64,000 nt of DNA from Meghimatium bilineatum (taxonomy: Eukaryota > Mollusca > Gastropoda > Stylommatophora > Philomycidae), in NCBI GenBank assembly GCA_034231615.1, contig CM067309.1:41484181-41548180 (forward strand), given 5' to 3'. Both the position numbers and the translations under genes were made by a program. Shown here in pieces: positions 30,410-41,479 of this stretch (positions are counted from its first letter, which is position 1; every line of letters begins with the position of its first letter). Under the pieces are notes generated by a model, which was not told the origin of the DNA, ran no database searches, and was given only the letters and a program-made list of their open reading frames with translations.

Positions 30410-30562
30410 ATGGTCTCGATTATTGTATCAAAAGAATGCTGGATGTATCAGGGAAAAAGGAGCGGCCATCTCTAAACAGCTGTAAACCATGATACAGAAT
30501 ATTTATTTCTCCTGACTACGTCCAGTTAATCTGCAGGAGCGTGATTGTCAACGCAGGAGAAG
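30410..30562 (+). mobile_element. S element, 3' part, diverged
   Basis: AGCTGTAAACCATGATACAG, CTCCTGACTACGTCCAG and TTAATCTGCAGGAGCGTGA are in order. The tail ends in CGCAGGAGAAG. Confidence 0.6.
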
Positions 30563-30639
30563 ATATAAAGGTTGTAATTGTGTGGGGTGGGTGGGATAGA
30601 GAGGTGGTGTGAAAAAAAATCAATGTTGTCATTATTATT

Positions 30640-30868
30640 ACCAAAATCTGAAAAGATACCAAAATCCGAAGTTATCAAAATCTGAAGAGATATTAAAATC
30701 TGAAGAGATATTAAGATCTGAAGATATCAAAATCTGAAGAGATATTAAAATCTGAAGAGATATTAAAATCTGAAGAGATATTAAAATCTGAAGAGATATT
30801 AAAATCTGAAGAGATATTAAGATCTGAAGATATTAAAATCTGAAGAGATACCAAAATCTGAAGAGATA
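30640..30868. repeat. Minisatellite, 18-bp unit x ~12
   Basis: The unit is ATCTGAAGAGATATTAAA; some copies have CCAAA or lose three bases. It leads to SDFNIS repeats on the minus strand, which I do not regard as a gene. Confidence 0.95.
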
Positions 30869-30869
30869 C

Positions 30870-31375
30870 ATAAGGCCAGGATGCGTTGATGGAGAAGAGA
30901 TGAACAAATATCAGTTCAACTTTCTGTCTGCTTCGTGTCTCGGGCCCAGACAGTATGAGGGCCCAGACCAATCAGTATGATTGTTCGATCTGTCATTTCC
31001 CCATCACAGAACCCCAGAAACTTCTAGAAATAGAACATAGTTATTTTTTTTTATCAACTGCGCCATCTCAATTCATTTCACTCTAGATAATAAAAATAAA
31101 AAAATACAACCCAGCTGAATCTAACCTTTCTCTGCATGAGCTGGACGAGAAATGATGAAAGAAAAGATGGAGATATTTGAAATGAAAACCTAGTGATGTT
31201 CTCCTTTATTTTCTTTTTTCTTTAACACTCTTTTTGTTTGGATTTACGTATTATTCTAGTTTCTGGGTTGGTTGCTGATCCAACAATCCATGGGTTCGTG
31301 CCCTGTGACCCACTGCTATTGTGTGCTATTTGCGTGTGTTTAGAAGCTGAAACTTTGTTTCCTTTTGAGTTGGAA
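30870..31375. other. Spacer with a tRNA-like word
   Basis: GTTGCTGATCCAACAATCCA followed by GGGTTCGTGCCCTG near 31270-31305 recalls a B box and recurs inverted near 4060 and 57990. No gene is visible. Confidence 0.35.
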
Positions 31376-31379
31376 AATA

Positions 31380-31800
31380 AAAGTTGAAAATGCGTAGAGG
31401 ATTGATTTCACTGTATTGGAGACTTCTATCAAAGGTTATCCCAAGATATTTAAGGTCCCGTTCTCTTTCAATGAATGAGCCCATGCAACTGACAGCAGAA
31501 AGTGTGTCACTGACCAGATTATTATTCAAGGAGTACCAGACGACCTTTGCTTTCGAGGGATTGACCACATCGTTGTATGTTCTGCACCATATCCTACAAT
31601 TGATCTAGTCCACTCTGTACACGCGATATCTGTTCTGCTCCTGTCCATGTTGTATAGTAGGATATCATCAGCGTATGTTAGAACTCTACAATTGCTGGAG
31701 GTTTACAATTGAGCAATTTTTAACGTGTACACATTCAACAGTACCGGGGACAGAGGAGATCTTTGTGGCAGACCAGGTGCTATTGTTCTGATGCCATACT
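31380..31800 (-). mobile_element. LINE fragment containing RT palm motifs
   Basis: Read with frameshifts the minus strand gives GLPQRSPLSPVL(F)NVYT (RT motif B, normally GLPQGSPLSP), then TYADDILLYN (motif C, the catalytic aspartate pair), then VNPSKAKVVWYS and RDLKYLGITFDRSLQY (post-palm YLGITFD). It is the only fragment besides the intact LINE that keeps YADD. The wording is of the I/Jockey type. The fragment is frameshifted and truncated on both sides. Confidence 0.75.
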
Positions 31801-32160
31801 TACACCCCCCCCCCCTTGTACTTGAAGTAATATATTATGATAGCCTTGAGATTTCAGTTGTTTGAACATAGTTACATTCCCCCACAGCCTACCTCCCTTG
31901 TACTTTGTCATATATTTTGTTATATTCTGATTGCCTTGAGATTTCAATTGTTTGAATACTCTCCCTCTTCCCCTCTTTTGTACTTGAAGTCATATATTCT
32001 GATTGCATTGAGTTTTCAGTTATTTGAACATACTTGCATCCGAGTTTTCAGTTATTTGAACATACTTGCATCCCCCACCCCCTTTGTACTTGAAGTCCTA
32101 TATTCTGATTGCCTTGAGTTTTTAGTTATTTGAACATACCTGCATCCCCGCACCTTCTCT
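31800..32160. repeat. Diverged tandem repeat, ~70-bp unit x 4-5
   Basis: The words CTTGTACTTGAAGTCATATA, TTCTGATTGCCTTGAG and TTTCAGTTATTTGAACATA recur with C-rich inserts. A 32-bp piece (GAGTTTTCAGTTATTTGAAC) is directly doubled near 32010-32060. Confidence 0.7.
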
Positions 32161-32264
32161 TATGCTCCTACCCAGATCACATTATAACTACTGTAGCAGA
32201 CATTTAACAGCATTGAAAATTGGTAGCATATCTTATGAAGGGCGTAGTCATCAATTCAGTATTT

Positions 32265-32415
32265 TATGGCCGTAGTGGTTTTCCAGGCAATAAAAATACC
32301 AGCAGTAGTTTGTCATTGCATTCTGAACGGTCCGCATGAACACATTCCTGCTGCGAAATTTGAACCCGGTACTTTGGTCACCACAGACGCGCCCTGTACC
32401 ACACCGCCACAGAAC
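32265..32415 (-). mobile_element. tRNA-derived SINE (T1)
   Basis: The minus strand reads GTGGCGGTGTGGTACAGGGC, GTGACCAAAGTACCGGGTTC (B box), GGACCGTTCAGAATGCAATG and TGCCTGGAAAACC. It is the same family as 25815-25962. Confidence 0.75.
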
Positions 32416-32424
32416 ACGACAAGC

Positions 32425-32930
32425 ATAGTTTGGGTAAAAAGTCACATCACTATAAGGAACTTCCAGCAATGTTTCAGTTTACAACCGACCTGTGCCGTTA
32501 CGTAGAAATCCCGCATGGCATCATTGCGTCATGAATGCCTCGCTGTTCAATGATAGATACAAACCTGTTGATTGTATGCTACAGCATTAAATCCTTGTCT
32601 AATTTTGCTATATCAATGCGAGTTTGCCTTTTATCTCAGGGTACCCCTTATGGTTATGGAGCTAGCCACTGGAGCTGTTAATCATATTTCATTTGATTCT
32701 GGGAGGTCTTGGCGCCTGACTCGAGCCAAAGGGTATACAATCCCGCAAGGCGACGTCGCGTAGAACTCACTCTAAATTCCATATTGTTAGACAGAGTGTC
32801 TATATGTTGGACACTTGATTGAGCATTGTTTAACGTATACTTATTCCTAAATGCACAGGTTTCGACGTCTTGACAAAAATGGCATTTTCTTTTTTGTTTT
32901 AATTAATGCGGTTTAGTTTAATTCCGGTTC
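32425..32930. other. Spacer; GTCGAAAC motif near 32856-32885
   Basis: CAGGTTTCGACGTCTTGACA is the inverted form of the recurrent TTGATAAAG..GTCGAAACGTCG motif. No gene is recognised; a 63-codon ORF has no domain. Confidence 0.35.
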
Positions 32931-32934
32931 TATG

Positions 32935-33075
32935 GTGACGTGGTGCAGGGCGCATCTGTGAAGGTCAAGGTACAGGGTTCGAATCCCGTCGAAGAAATTT
33001 AAGCATCCGGGTTGTTCAGAAAGAAATGACAAACTATTGAACGTATTTATATTGCTTAGAAAATGAGTGCATATA
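32935..33075 (+). mobile_element. tRNA-derived SINE (T1), plus strand
   Basis: GACGTGGTGCAGGGCGCATC (A-box region), GTACAGGGTTCGAATCCCGT (strong B box), then GGTTGTTCAGAAAGAAATGA and ACGTATTTATATTGCTTAGA. It has the best B box of the four copies. Confidence 0.8.
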
Positions 33076-33440
33076 AAAAAAAATAACTATCAAGTTGATG
33101 GCTACATCCAGAATAGGATATGCTACCAATTGTTTGAAGGTAGAATTCGGAAAACGTGTGTACTCTAATTGGGAAGAGAATGGGTAACATCCGAGTAGGT
33201 AACTTACACCTTAGATGTGATGTTTAGCCTACTCACAAATTATCATTATTTTTTATGTAAATCTTTTTACATAATTAAATTGGTTACACATCGCGGTTGA
33301 ATATTGTGTACCTCACCACAACAGATTTTAAAAAAATCTCAATAAGACGGACCGGGTTCAAATCCAGTCTGCAACCTTCTTTTTTTGGGGTCTATATCCC
33401 TGGGTGTCTCCTAATTATATTATTAATTTATTCATGTTGC
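33076..33440. other. AT-rich spacer with tRNA-like word
   Basis: ACCGGGTTCAAATCCAGTC at about 33350 is B-box-like, without a clear A box. Nothing else is recognised. Confidence 0.35.
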
Positions 33441-33735
33441 ATGTGAAGGGTGTAACTACAGGAGTAGTACAGGAGTATAGTGCCAAGATATTTTCTATGG
33501 AGAAAGCGAGTTTTTTTCGGTCACATTAAGAGACAAGTTACTGGAGTGTTACTGGAGGGGATGATTGAAGACAACAGAGGCAAAGGCTGTCCAAGACGCC
33601 GTTGGACAAAAGACATTCAAGAATGCCTGCACATGTCACTACAAGAGGCAGGACAACTTGGCTTAAGACAGTGGAGAATTCAAGAGATCCATAGGAAAGA
33701 CTACGTTCTGGAATGAATATGTCACTTGATGATGA
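33440..33735 (+). mobile_element. 5'-truncated LINE 3' end (family B-like)
   Basis: The frame reads RKRVFFGHIKRQVTGVLLEG, MIEDNRGKGCPRRRWTKDIQ, ECLHMSLQEAGQLG and ends at 33716. CACTTGATGATGATGAC follows, the same TGATGA tail as the family B copies. FGHIKR and GRPRRRWTKDI are the conserved LINE RT tail blocks. Confidence 0.8.
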
Positions 33736-33744
33736 TGACATGTG

Positions 33745-33965
33745 AAGCAATATTGTCTCTATGTTATGTGCAAAGACGGTCTAATGGTCCTAGGAGTAGA
33801 GATGCTAAATGGTACATACTTGTGTTAAATGTATATGGTTCTCGAGGAATGTGCATACCTGCGCAATGCGTATCGTTGTTGTTGAGTATGCATCTATCTA
33901 CTTGTCCTATGCACAGTAAGGAGAATAAGCGCGAGTTGGACATCTTGACCACAACCGCATCTTTT
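33745..33965. repeat. Dispersed repeat related to 24195-24410
   Basis: GAAGCAATATTGTCTCTATG, TACTTGTGTTAAATGTATAT and GTATCGTTGTTGTTGAGTAT align in order with the earlier stretch. Function unknown. Confidence 0.5.
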
Positions 33966-33989
33966 CTAATCATGCGGTTCAATCGAATT

Positions 33990-34185
33990 AGGAAAACATA
34001 CTGACATACTGAGAGACGACTTGGTATCAGCTAAATGGACCAGGTTCGAATCCCATCTAGCAATCTCATAACTCCTAACATTCATTAGGAGATGAAATGC
34101 TAGGCAAGAAACATTCGTTATAGATGTAACGCTAGGCAAGAAACATTCGTTATAGATGTAACGCTAGGTAAGAAACATGCGTGAC
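33990..34185. repeat. tRNA-like word and 35-bp repeat x 2.5
   Basis: GACCAGGTTCGAATCCCATC near 34045 is B-box-like. From 34105 the words GCTAGGCAAGAAACATTCGT and TATAGATGTAAC repeat. Confidence 0.65.
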
Positions 34186-34229
34186 GATCCCTGAATGCTA
34201 ATGTGACTTGCTCAAACACATAATCCTAT

Positions 34230-34570
34230 GCTTCTTCTTCAGCATCTCTTTTCAGACTCTCTTCATCTCACCTGTAGCAGGACAATGGTCCTATTAGATC
34301 TCCAGCAGGATGTAGTCCAGAGACCTCACCTGTAGCAGGACAATGGTCCTACTAGATCTCCAGCAGGATCTAGTCCAGAGATCTCACCTGTAGCAGGACA
34401 ATGGTCCTACTAGATCTCCAGCAGGATCTAGTCCAGAGATCTCACCTGTAGCAGGACAATGGTCCTACTAGATCTCCAGCAGGATCTAGTCCAGTGAATT
34501 AAACTGCGTAGTGTCGCCGTTTTATTTGCGCTAATAGCCCGGTACATCCATCTTTGTCAAAATAATCTTA
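34230..34570 (-). mobile_element. S element (subfamily B) with internal 58-bp tandem expansion
   Basis: CTTCTTCTTCAGCATCTCTT opens the reversed 3' end. The segment CTCACCTGTAGCAGGACAAT through AGATCTCCAGCAGGAT and TAGTCCAG then occurs four times (starts 34267, 34325, 34383, 34441), after which the copy continues normally with GTGTCGCCGTTTTATTTGCG and CATCCATCTTTGTC. Other S-B copies have this segment once. Confidence 0.85.
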
Positions 34571-34684
34571 TACAAATAGAAAAGATAAACAGTGATATCT
34601 CATATGTGGGAGACGCTCACTCCTCACTTTTTTCTCCCAAAATGATTTTAAAATCTCACAATTATAATGTGGTTACACTTGGTC

Positions 34685-34780
34685 CCGACCAATCACACAG
34701 TGCAAATCACAAAGCACACATCACACAGTGCAAATCACAAAGCACACACCACACAGTGCAAATCACACAGTGCAAATACA
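34685..34780. repeat. Short tandem repeat, ~28-bp
   Basis: CACACAGTGCAAATCACAAA and GCACACAY repeat about three times. Confidence 0.8.
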
Positions 34781-34894
34781 GCTGGATCCGTGCTTGGTGT
34801 AGTCCTGTTTTTCTTCCATAACGATCATTTCTCAAATGTCATTGGACAAATGATGAGTCATGGAGGTCTGAAGAACTACACGACAATATAACAG

Positions 34895-35100
34895 AATATG
34901 TTCCTGACAAAGGGGTGTCTTGTGTCAAACTTTAAACATATCTGCAATATCTCAGTCTTTCGGACGGACGCATCCGTCTTCAGCATGACCTATAGAGCAC
35001 TTTGACCCTCTATGTGATTGGACAGCTAATTCAATCCCCAAAACCTCTTCTCTCAACATGCCTGGAAGGTAACAGTCTCGCAACCCCCCTCGGCCCTGAC
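34895..35100 (-). mobile_element. S element, partial subfamily A
   Basis: AACATATCTGCAATATCTCA, GACGCATCCGTCTTCAGCAT, CACTTTGACCCTCTATGTGA and CAACATGCCTGGAAGGTAAC are in family order; the tail is missing. A 15-bp repeat (GTGAACGTGCTCTGT) x 4 lies just beyond at 35115-35175. Confidence 0.7.
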
Positions 35101-35179
35101 AACTCACAGGTATATTCTAAAATGAACGTGCTCTGTGAACGTGCCCTGTGAACGTGCTCTGTGAACGTGCCCTGTTCAT

Positions 35180-36190
35180 GTAATTTCTTATGCAAGAAAG
35201 ATATTGAAACGCAATGTCTAATGGCTAAATCGGACTTTAAAAATACAAAAAAAAAAAGAAATGAATGCTAAATGAAATCTACACATGCAGACGCTTGACT
35301 TGAGTTGAATGTCAGGTTAGCTAACAATCAGCACATCTATACAATTATTCAGACGTCCGCTTCAGAAAATATAACCAGTCTGGCCAATCATGCATCCCCA
35401 CAATGATTGTATGTTCATTTAATTTAGCACCAGTTTGCAGACCAGGTTCATCATTATGTGTGTTGGGATAGCCAGTGGGAAATTATCAACTCGCCTGATT
35501 AAGAAGACTGCTATTTAGAGCCATAAGTGTCATCACATTTTCCTATAGATGATTCACGACTCCAGCAGAGAGACATCATTGAGGGGTTTCCTTTGGGCAT
35601 TGCCATCAATGGGGAGACAAATGTAAAATCTGCAGGGGAGACAATGCAGGAGGAGAAGATGGAGTAATTGTTAGTTTGAATATTTGTTAGAAATGATTTC
35701 ATTATTCAAATTGAGCTAGGTTTTAATGCTGTTATAGCCTGTTTCTATTGAAATCACTTTTTTAGTGTTTGATATTTGCACATCTGCCGCGAAAAGCCGT
35801 TACTGCTACCAGTAATATGTTTGCCAATATCACAACAGCCGTTACGTTACTGGTGGTCGTAGTATAGTTGATGAATGAAACCCATATTGGCGTGACTTCG
35901 ATTGGACAACGAAGATGAAGAAGAGACACAATTCGATTAAGAAACACACATAAGTGCGCAGGTTTATAAATCTTGGTACACACAAGTAAACAGGTTCTAC
36001 ATGCACACATACGAAGAGTTACGTATACTGATTTCATCACACGTATTAAGAGCAGGACAGTTATATTACTAAACTCTTATCATTTGTTTTATTAGCAGAT
36101 ACTGAACGTAAAATACACTTTCATTTTTTGTTCGAGCCTGCCTCTGTAGCGGAATCGTAATAAAGTAACTCAATCACATGCATTGAGGGC
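35180..36190. other. Stretch without recognisable gene
   Basis: Short ORFs (63 and 92 codons, minus strand) have no domain I know. No tandem array or element end is visible. Confidence 0.35.
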
Positions 36191-36195
36191 AGTTT

Positions 36196-37722
36196 CAGAA
36201 GTGTTGTTGCAATGACGGCAGTTTCACTCCTTGTTGCAATGAGGGCAGTTTCACTCGTTATTGCAATGAGGGCAGTTTTATATGTGTTGTTGCAATGAGG
36301 GCAGTTTTATATGTGTTGTTGCAATGAGGGCAGTTTCACTCGTTGTTGCAATGAGGGCAGTTTCAGATGTGTTGTTGCAATGAGGGATTTTCACTTTTGC
36401 AATGAGGGCAGTTTTAGGTGTGTTGTTGCAATGAGGGCAGTTTCACTCCTTGTTGCAATGAGGGCAGTTTCACTCCTTGTTGCAATGAGGGCAGTTTCAG
36501 ATGTGTTGTTGCAATGAGGGCAGTTTCAGATGTGTTGTTGCAATGAGGGAAATTTCACTCCTTGTTGCAATGAGGGCAGTTTCACTCCTTGTTGCAATGA
36601 GGGCAGTTTCAGATGTGTTGTTGCAATGAGGGCAGTTTCAGATGTGTTGTTGCAATGAGGGAAATTTCACTCCTTGTTGCAATGAGGGCAGTTTCAGATG
36701 TGTTGTTGCAATGAGGGAAATTTCACTCCTTGTTGCAATGAGGGCAGTTTTAGGTGTGTTGTTGCAATGAGGGCAGTTTCACTCCTTGTTGCAATGAGGG
36801 CAGTTTCAGATGTGTTGTTGCAATGAGGGCAGTTTCAGATGTGTTGTTGCAATGAGGGAAATTTCACTCCTTGTTGCAATGAGGGCAGTTTCACTCCTTG
36901 TTGCAATGAGGGCAGTTTCACTCCTTGTTGCAATGAGGGCAGTTTCACTCCTTGTTGCAATGAGGGCAGTTTCAGATGTGTTGTTGCCATGAGGGCAGTT
37001 TCAGATGTGTTGTTGCAATGAGGGCAGTTTCAGATGTGTTGTTGCAATGAGGGAAATTTCACTCCTTGTTGCAATGAGGGCAGTTTCACTCCTTGTTGCA
37101 ATGAGGGCAGTTTCAGATGTGTTGTTGCAATGAGGGCAGTTTCAGATGTGTTGTTGCAATGAGGGAAATTTCACTCCTTGTTGCAATGAGGGCAGTTTCA
37201 GATGTGTTGTTGCAATGAGGGAAATTTCACTCCTTGTTGCAATGAGGGCAGTTTTAGGTGTGTTGTTGCAATGAGGGCAGTTTCACTCCTTGTTGCAATG
37301 AGGGCAGTTTCAGATGTGTTGTTGCAATGAGGGCAGTTTCAGATGTGTTGTTGCAATGAGGGAAATTTCACTCCTTGTTGCAATGAGGGCAGTTTCACTC
37401 CTTGTTGCAATGAGGGCAGTTTCAGATGTGTTGTTGCAATGAGGGCAGTTTCAGATGTGTTGTTGCAATGAGGGAAATTTCACTCCTTGTTGCAATGAGG
37501 GCAGTTTCAGATGTGTTGTTGCAATGAGGGCAGTTTCAGATGTGTTGTTGCAATGAGGGAAATTTCACTCCTTGTTGCAATGAGGGCAGTTTCACTCCTT
37601 GTTGCAATGAGGGCAGTTTCACTCCTTGTTGCAATGAGGGCAGTTTCACTCCTTGTTGCAATGAGGGCAGTTTCACTCCTTGTTGCAATGAGGGCAGTTT
37701 CAGATGTGTTGTTGCATTAAAG
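36196..37722. repeat. Minisatellite, 28/29-bp units x ~52, with higher-order structure
   Basis: Units share TTGTTGCAATGAGGGCAGTT and end in one of several ways: CACTCC (a), CAGATGTG (d), TAGGTGTG (l), or GAAATTTCACTCC (e). An eleven-unit order (a d d e d e l a d d e) appears twice, with the l units 504 bp apart (36747 and 37251). Units of 28 and 29 bp mix, so reading frame slips and only ~60-110-codon ORFs arise. Nothing suggests CRISPR: there are no unique spacers. Confidence 0.95.
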
Positions 37723-37734
37723 CAGTACATTTTT

Positions 37735-38055
37735 ATACCAACTATGTGTTACCAATGTCAAGCATGGCCCTTAACAAGGAGTCTAACAAAAGAGACCACA
37801 GTTTCTGAAATGAGATGTTTGCGGAAAGCTATAAATGTCACCAGAAGAGAACGGCGCAGAAATGAAGATATCAGAAAATAAATAAAGGCCATCTCAAGTC
37901 AAGACTACATCGAGAGACAACAAACCAGGTGGTATGGTCATGTCATGAGAATGGAACTAAAGCAACCAGCCCAGGAGCATACATCATCAAAAGATCGGGC
38001 TACAAGAGACGAGGACGACAAAGAACTTAATGGGTGGAACATGACATTCTCCAAA
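37735..38055 (+). mobile_element. 5'-truncated LINE fragment, RT C-terminus (family F)
   Basis: The frame reads CYQCQAWPLTRSLTKETTVS, EMRCLRKAINVTRRERRRNE, DIRK-stop, then DYIERQQTRWYGHVMRMELK QPAQ. These are the Y..E.W.L, MRCLRK, TRRxRxRNEDI and RWYGHVxRM blocks of a LINE RT C-terminus. It abuts the end of the 29-bp array. Confidence 0.7.
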
Positions 38056-38059
38056 GAGA

Positions 38060-38258
38060 CCTTTCAACAGAATTAATTTATTCGCCATGTTTTTTTTTCC
38101 ATTACTGTCGTCATTTTATTAACTTTGAGTCGCCTTTGCTGTTTTGGCTGTCGATTCCAAGTATATAAATAGTAACCAACGGAAAGTACGAAAATAATCA
38201 AGAAAAATAACAAATAAAGGCCTAATTAATTTATAATACAGGTCTTCTATACTTCCGA
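38060..38258. mobile_element. N-type palindromic MITE
   Basis: The left end CCTTTCAACAGAATTAATTT and the right end, reversed, CCTGTATTATAAATTAATTA are inverted. The interior includes TTGAGTCGCC..TTTTGGCTGTCGATTCC, AAGTATATAAATAGTAACCA and ACGAAAATAATC. No ORF is present. Better termini are at 50506-50714. Confidence 0.6.
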
Positions 38259-38394
38259 AAGACTGGAGTGGAAACTGAAACCTTAAAGAGACACGGGCTG
38301 ACCATGGCCAATGCGACCCAAATGGCTAAAGACCGACAACAACTTCCCCCACGACGTGTAACGGCGCAAATTGGAACTAACAATACATAGATAG

Positions 38395-38525
38395 AATAGA
38401 TGGATAGATTAGATACGATTAAAGATAAGATTAAATGAGATTAGATGATGATCAGATGAGATGAGATCCAGCGAAGAGCAGATCAGGATAGGATACAATT
38501 AGGATTAGGGTTAGGATTAGGAGAG
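38395..38525. repeat. GATTA/GATGA simple sequence and telomere-like GGATTAGGGTTAGGATTAGG
   Basis: AGATTAGAT, AAGATTAAATGAGATTAGAT and ATCAGATGAGATGAG precede three TTAGG words. It is a short cryptic simple repeat. 38530-39330 shows nothing else recognisable. Confidence 0.7.
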
Positions 38526-39334
38526 TTGTGTTTTACATAACTAACCCTATTCCTAAATAAATTTATATTTAAATTAATAAATGATAAACATAAACTAATA
38601 AATATGGCCAAGGGAAATAATCAAATAGGTACGCACGCGTTTCAGGCAAGAACCGTTTGTTGTTCTGTCCTATCGGCAGCCAGCACATCTTCACTATACT
38701 TCTGAAATTCGATGCTTCTCGTCGATGCGAGCACGATGCTCAGAGGTGCAGATTATGTTTCGGACGGTCCAATTTACCAGGTTCAATTTCCGATACAGAC
38801 AGCTGTGCATCTGGACAGTTCAGAAATCAATTGCAACGAACTGAGCGGAAATATTACCTAGAAAATCAATAAAGCTAAAATTGTAGTTTTAATTACTAAT
38901 TCCAGACTAGCGTATGATACTAACTACATACAAATATTGTTCTACATTAAATAACTAAAAACATACCAATCATGGGCATCCAAACACAAACATTTTATTC
39001 ATGAATAGCGCGTGTGTGGAATGCAAAGTTCAGGATGCTAGGAAAAAGGACATTGTCTTATTTCCAAGCATGTCGTAGGAGGCGTCTAAAGAAGGTTGGA
39101 TGATAAACTGAGAACATGTGACATGTGAAATAATTACTAGTGTTGCCGCATGTCTTGTCTTAATTTCTTATTTTTGTCTTGTGCCAAATAGTTTCTGTAG
39201 ATGCGGGAGAGATTTTGGCCAATGGACATTTTGCCTTTATTCTGTTGTGACAGACTCCTAGGTGGAAAACTATATGTACCATTCTGGGTGTGTGGGTCAA
39301 AAATCTGTTAGACGCACATGATGCAATGCTAGTA

Positions 39335-39555
39335 AAAAAAAAAAAGTTAAAGTAACCTATAGCATTCATTAATGCCGTAGGAATGTGAGATGCTAGCGAT
39401 CTCACATTTCAGTGGCTCTGCTATATGAGGGCTGTAGCCATCTCCTCTCCCTCGCAGACTTTACTTCCCGGATTAATCCAGTACCCATTTATGGCTGGGT
39501 CGATCCAGGAGTCGTTGCGATCTGAAAAATATTTCCGTCTCAACTGGGGAATGAA
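39335..39555 (-). mobile_element. tRNA-derived SINE (T2), head truncated
   Basis: TAAAGTAACCTATAGCATTC, GCGATCTCACATTTCAGTGG, CCATCTCCTCTCCCTCGCAG, TCCCGGATTAATCCAGTACC and TTCCGTCTCAACTGGGGAAT match T2 in reverse. The tRNA-like head is missing: after GGGGAATGAA the sequence changes. Confidence 0.8.
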
Positions 39556-39559
39556 ATGG

Positions 39560-40425
39560 CTAAAGATGAGGAAATGCTAGTAAGACGTAATGATTCTGGG
39601 ATACTGACACACAGAATTGTCTCCTTCGGAAACTAGACATGCTTCCATAACTCCCAACCAAATGCAACCATGTCTTTAAAACAACATATCTTATACGGTT
39701 CCATGTGTCGCTTCGATTACTCAACTGAAGATGTCTTGTTCTTTTGTCAGAACAGCTATGGTCTGTCAAGAGCTACCTGCTTACAGGTAAATGCACAGGG
39801 ATTATTTCATCATCATCATAATTACTGAATAAACAATCAAAATAAAACATATAATTAATGTAGGGGTAAAAGAACTGGCAACCAATGTACATGTACATAC
39901 CATATGTTTGAATCTGGTACACGAATGGCGGCTTCAAGCATTCTGGGAATACCTGAACTCACACAGTGAACAGCCAGAAATGTGTCTTTCGAATCCATCA
40001 GGCGGAGATTTATTATCTGTATGTAAGTGTTTGATTACCTGCACAACAGAAAGAATGTGAATATGAGGGACTAAGGTAAAATTAAAGATAAGAAGAACAA
40101 GGAGAAGTCGTTGACATAGTGGTTATGCTATTCAACTTGTGTTCAAGATGTTTCGGGTTTGGTCTCAAGCCGTGTTTGTGTTAACAAGTGCAATTTTTTT
40201 GTTAGAGTCCCCGAGGGTTATATATTGAAGCCACACACATATGTGCTATATGTTGTACTCTCGACACAGTCGACGTGTCACTTAGTAATGATGGACAGAG
40301 TACAGTGGGGCAACCTGAGTGTAATGCAGTTAATCCTCTACATTTTTTAGCATTCGTTTTAAAGATAAAAGTAAAAGAATTAAGCTATATGTATAATACA
40401 GACTAGTTACATGAGAAAATCAACA
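39560..40425. other. Stretch without recognisable gene
   Basis: A weak tRNA-like segment (CATAGTGGTTATGCTATTCA, GTTTCGGGTTTGGTCTC) lies near 40112-40165. No ORF has a recognisable domain. Confidence 0.35.
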
Positions 40426-40429
40426 AAAC

Positions 40430-40850
40430 TAATGCATCAACATAAGTCAATAACTAACAGGAAAATCAAGAAACATATAACAACCAACATAAGTCAATAA
40501 CTAACAGAAAAATCAAGAAACATATAACAACCAACATAAGTCAATAACTAACAGGAAAATCAAGAAACATATAACAACCACCATAAGTCAATAACTAACA
40601 GGAAAATCAAGAAACATATAACAACCAACATAAGTCAATAACTAACAGGAAAATCAAGAAACATATAACAACCAACATAAGTCAATAACTAACAGAAAAA
40701 TCAAGAAACATATAACAACCAACATAAGTCAATAACTAACAGGAAAATCAAGAAACATATAACAACCAACATAAGTCAATAACTAACAGGAAAATCAAGA
40801 AACATATAACAACCAACATAAGTCAATAAATAACAGGAAAATCAACAGAC
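40430..40850. repeat. Minisatellite, 47-bp unit x ~9
   Basis: The unit contains CAACATAAGTCAATAACTAA, CAGGAAAATCAAGAAACATA and TAACAAC. Copies are almost identical (CAGG/CAGA and CAAC/CACC changes), pointing to recent amplification. Confidence 0.95.
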
Positions 40851-41165
40851 AATTATGACGGAAGAAATTAACACAGACCTGGACAGACAATTAAGACGGA
40901 AAAAAGTGTCAGACAAACAATTACGACGTACGGAAGACAGTGACGGAGAGGCGGACCGACAATTAAGACGGAAAAAAGTGACGGAGAAACAATTAAATCG
41001 GAAGAAAGTGACGGAGAGACAATTAAGACGGAAGAAAATGACGGACAGACAATTAAGAAGGAAGAAAGTGACGGACAGACAATTAGGAGGGAAGACAGTG
41101 ACACATACCTTAACAGACATATAAGACGGAAGAAAGACATGACACATACCTTAACAGGCGTATAA
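40850..41165. repeat. Tandem repeat, ~30-bp unit (GACAATTAAGACGGAAGAAA)
   Basis: About ten diverged copies of GACAATTAAGACGGAAGAAA plus GTGACGGACA. The plus strand gives QLRRKKVTDR repeats. The same unit makes the array at 43965-44480. Confidence 0.9.
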
Positions 41166-41351
41166 AGGGGGAGGGGGAGTTGGGGGTAACACAAATCAAA
41201 TATAAAAATGAACAGGGACCCTTCGAGCTTGAAACTAATTTCTTCTCTATGTCATGTTTCTTGCCAAGTTTTAATCAGTTCCTCCTGCTGTCCTTATTTG
41301 TGCGTTCTCACTTTTAGTACATTGATTATTTCGTGTCTTGCCTTTCGTCCT

Positions 41352-41385
41352 TATGGAGGCTTTTAGTCGAAACGTCGACTTTCGC
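41352..41385 (+). other. GTCGAAACGTCG motif
   Basis: ATGGAGGCTTTTAGTCGAAA then CGTCGACTTTCGC. See the related site at 41937-41975 with TGATGAAGGCTTCTTAGTCG AAAC. Confidence 0.5.
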
Positions 41386-41479
41386 TGTGTCTCGTTGCTA
41401 GTTTGTTTTACTGACTAATATTGGTAACACTTGTAGCTATTTTCTGTTCATTTTGAGATTGACACTTTGTTGGCTGTTC

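Noticed and set aside
36196-37722. CRISPR-like alternation of conserved and variable segments
   Set aside because: The variable ends are a handful of recurring variants, not unique spacers; there is no cas gene, and the genome looks animal.
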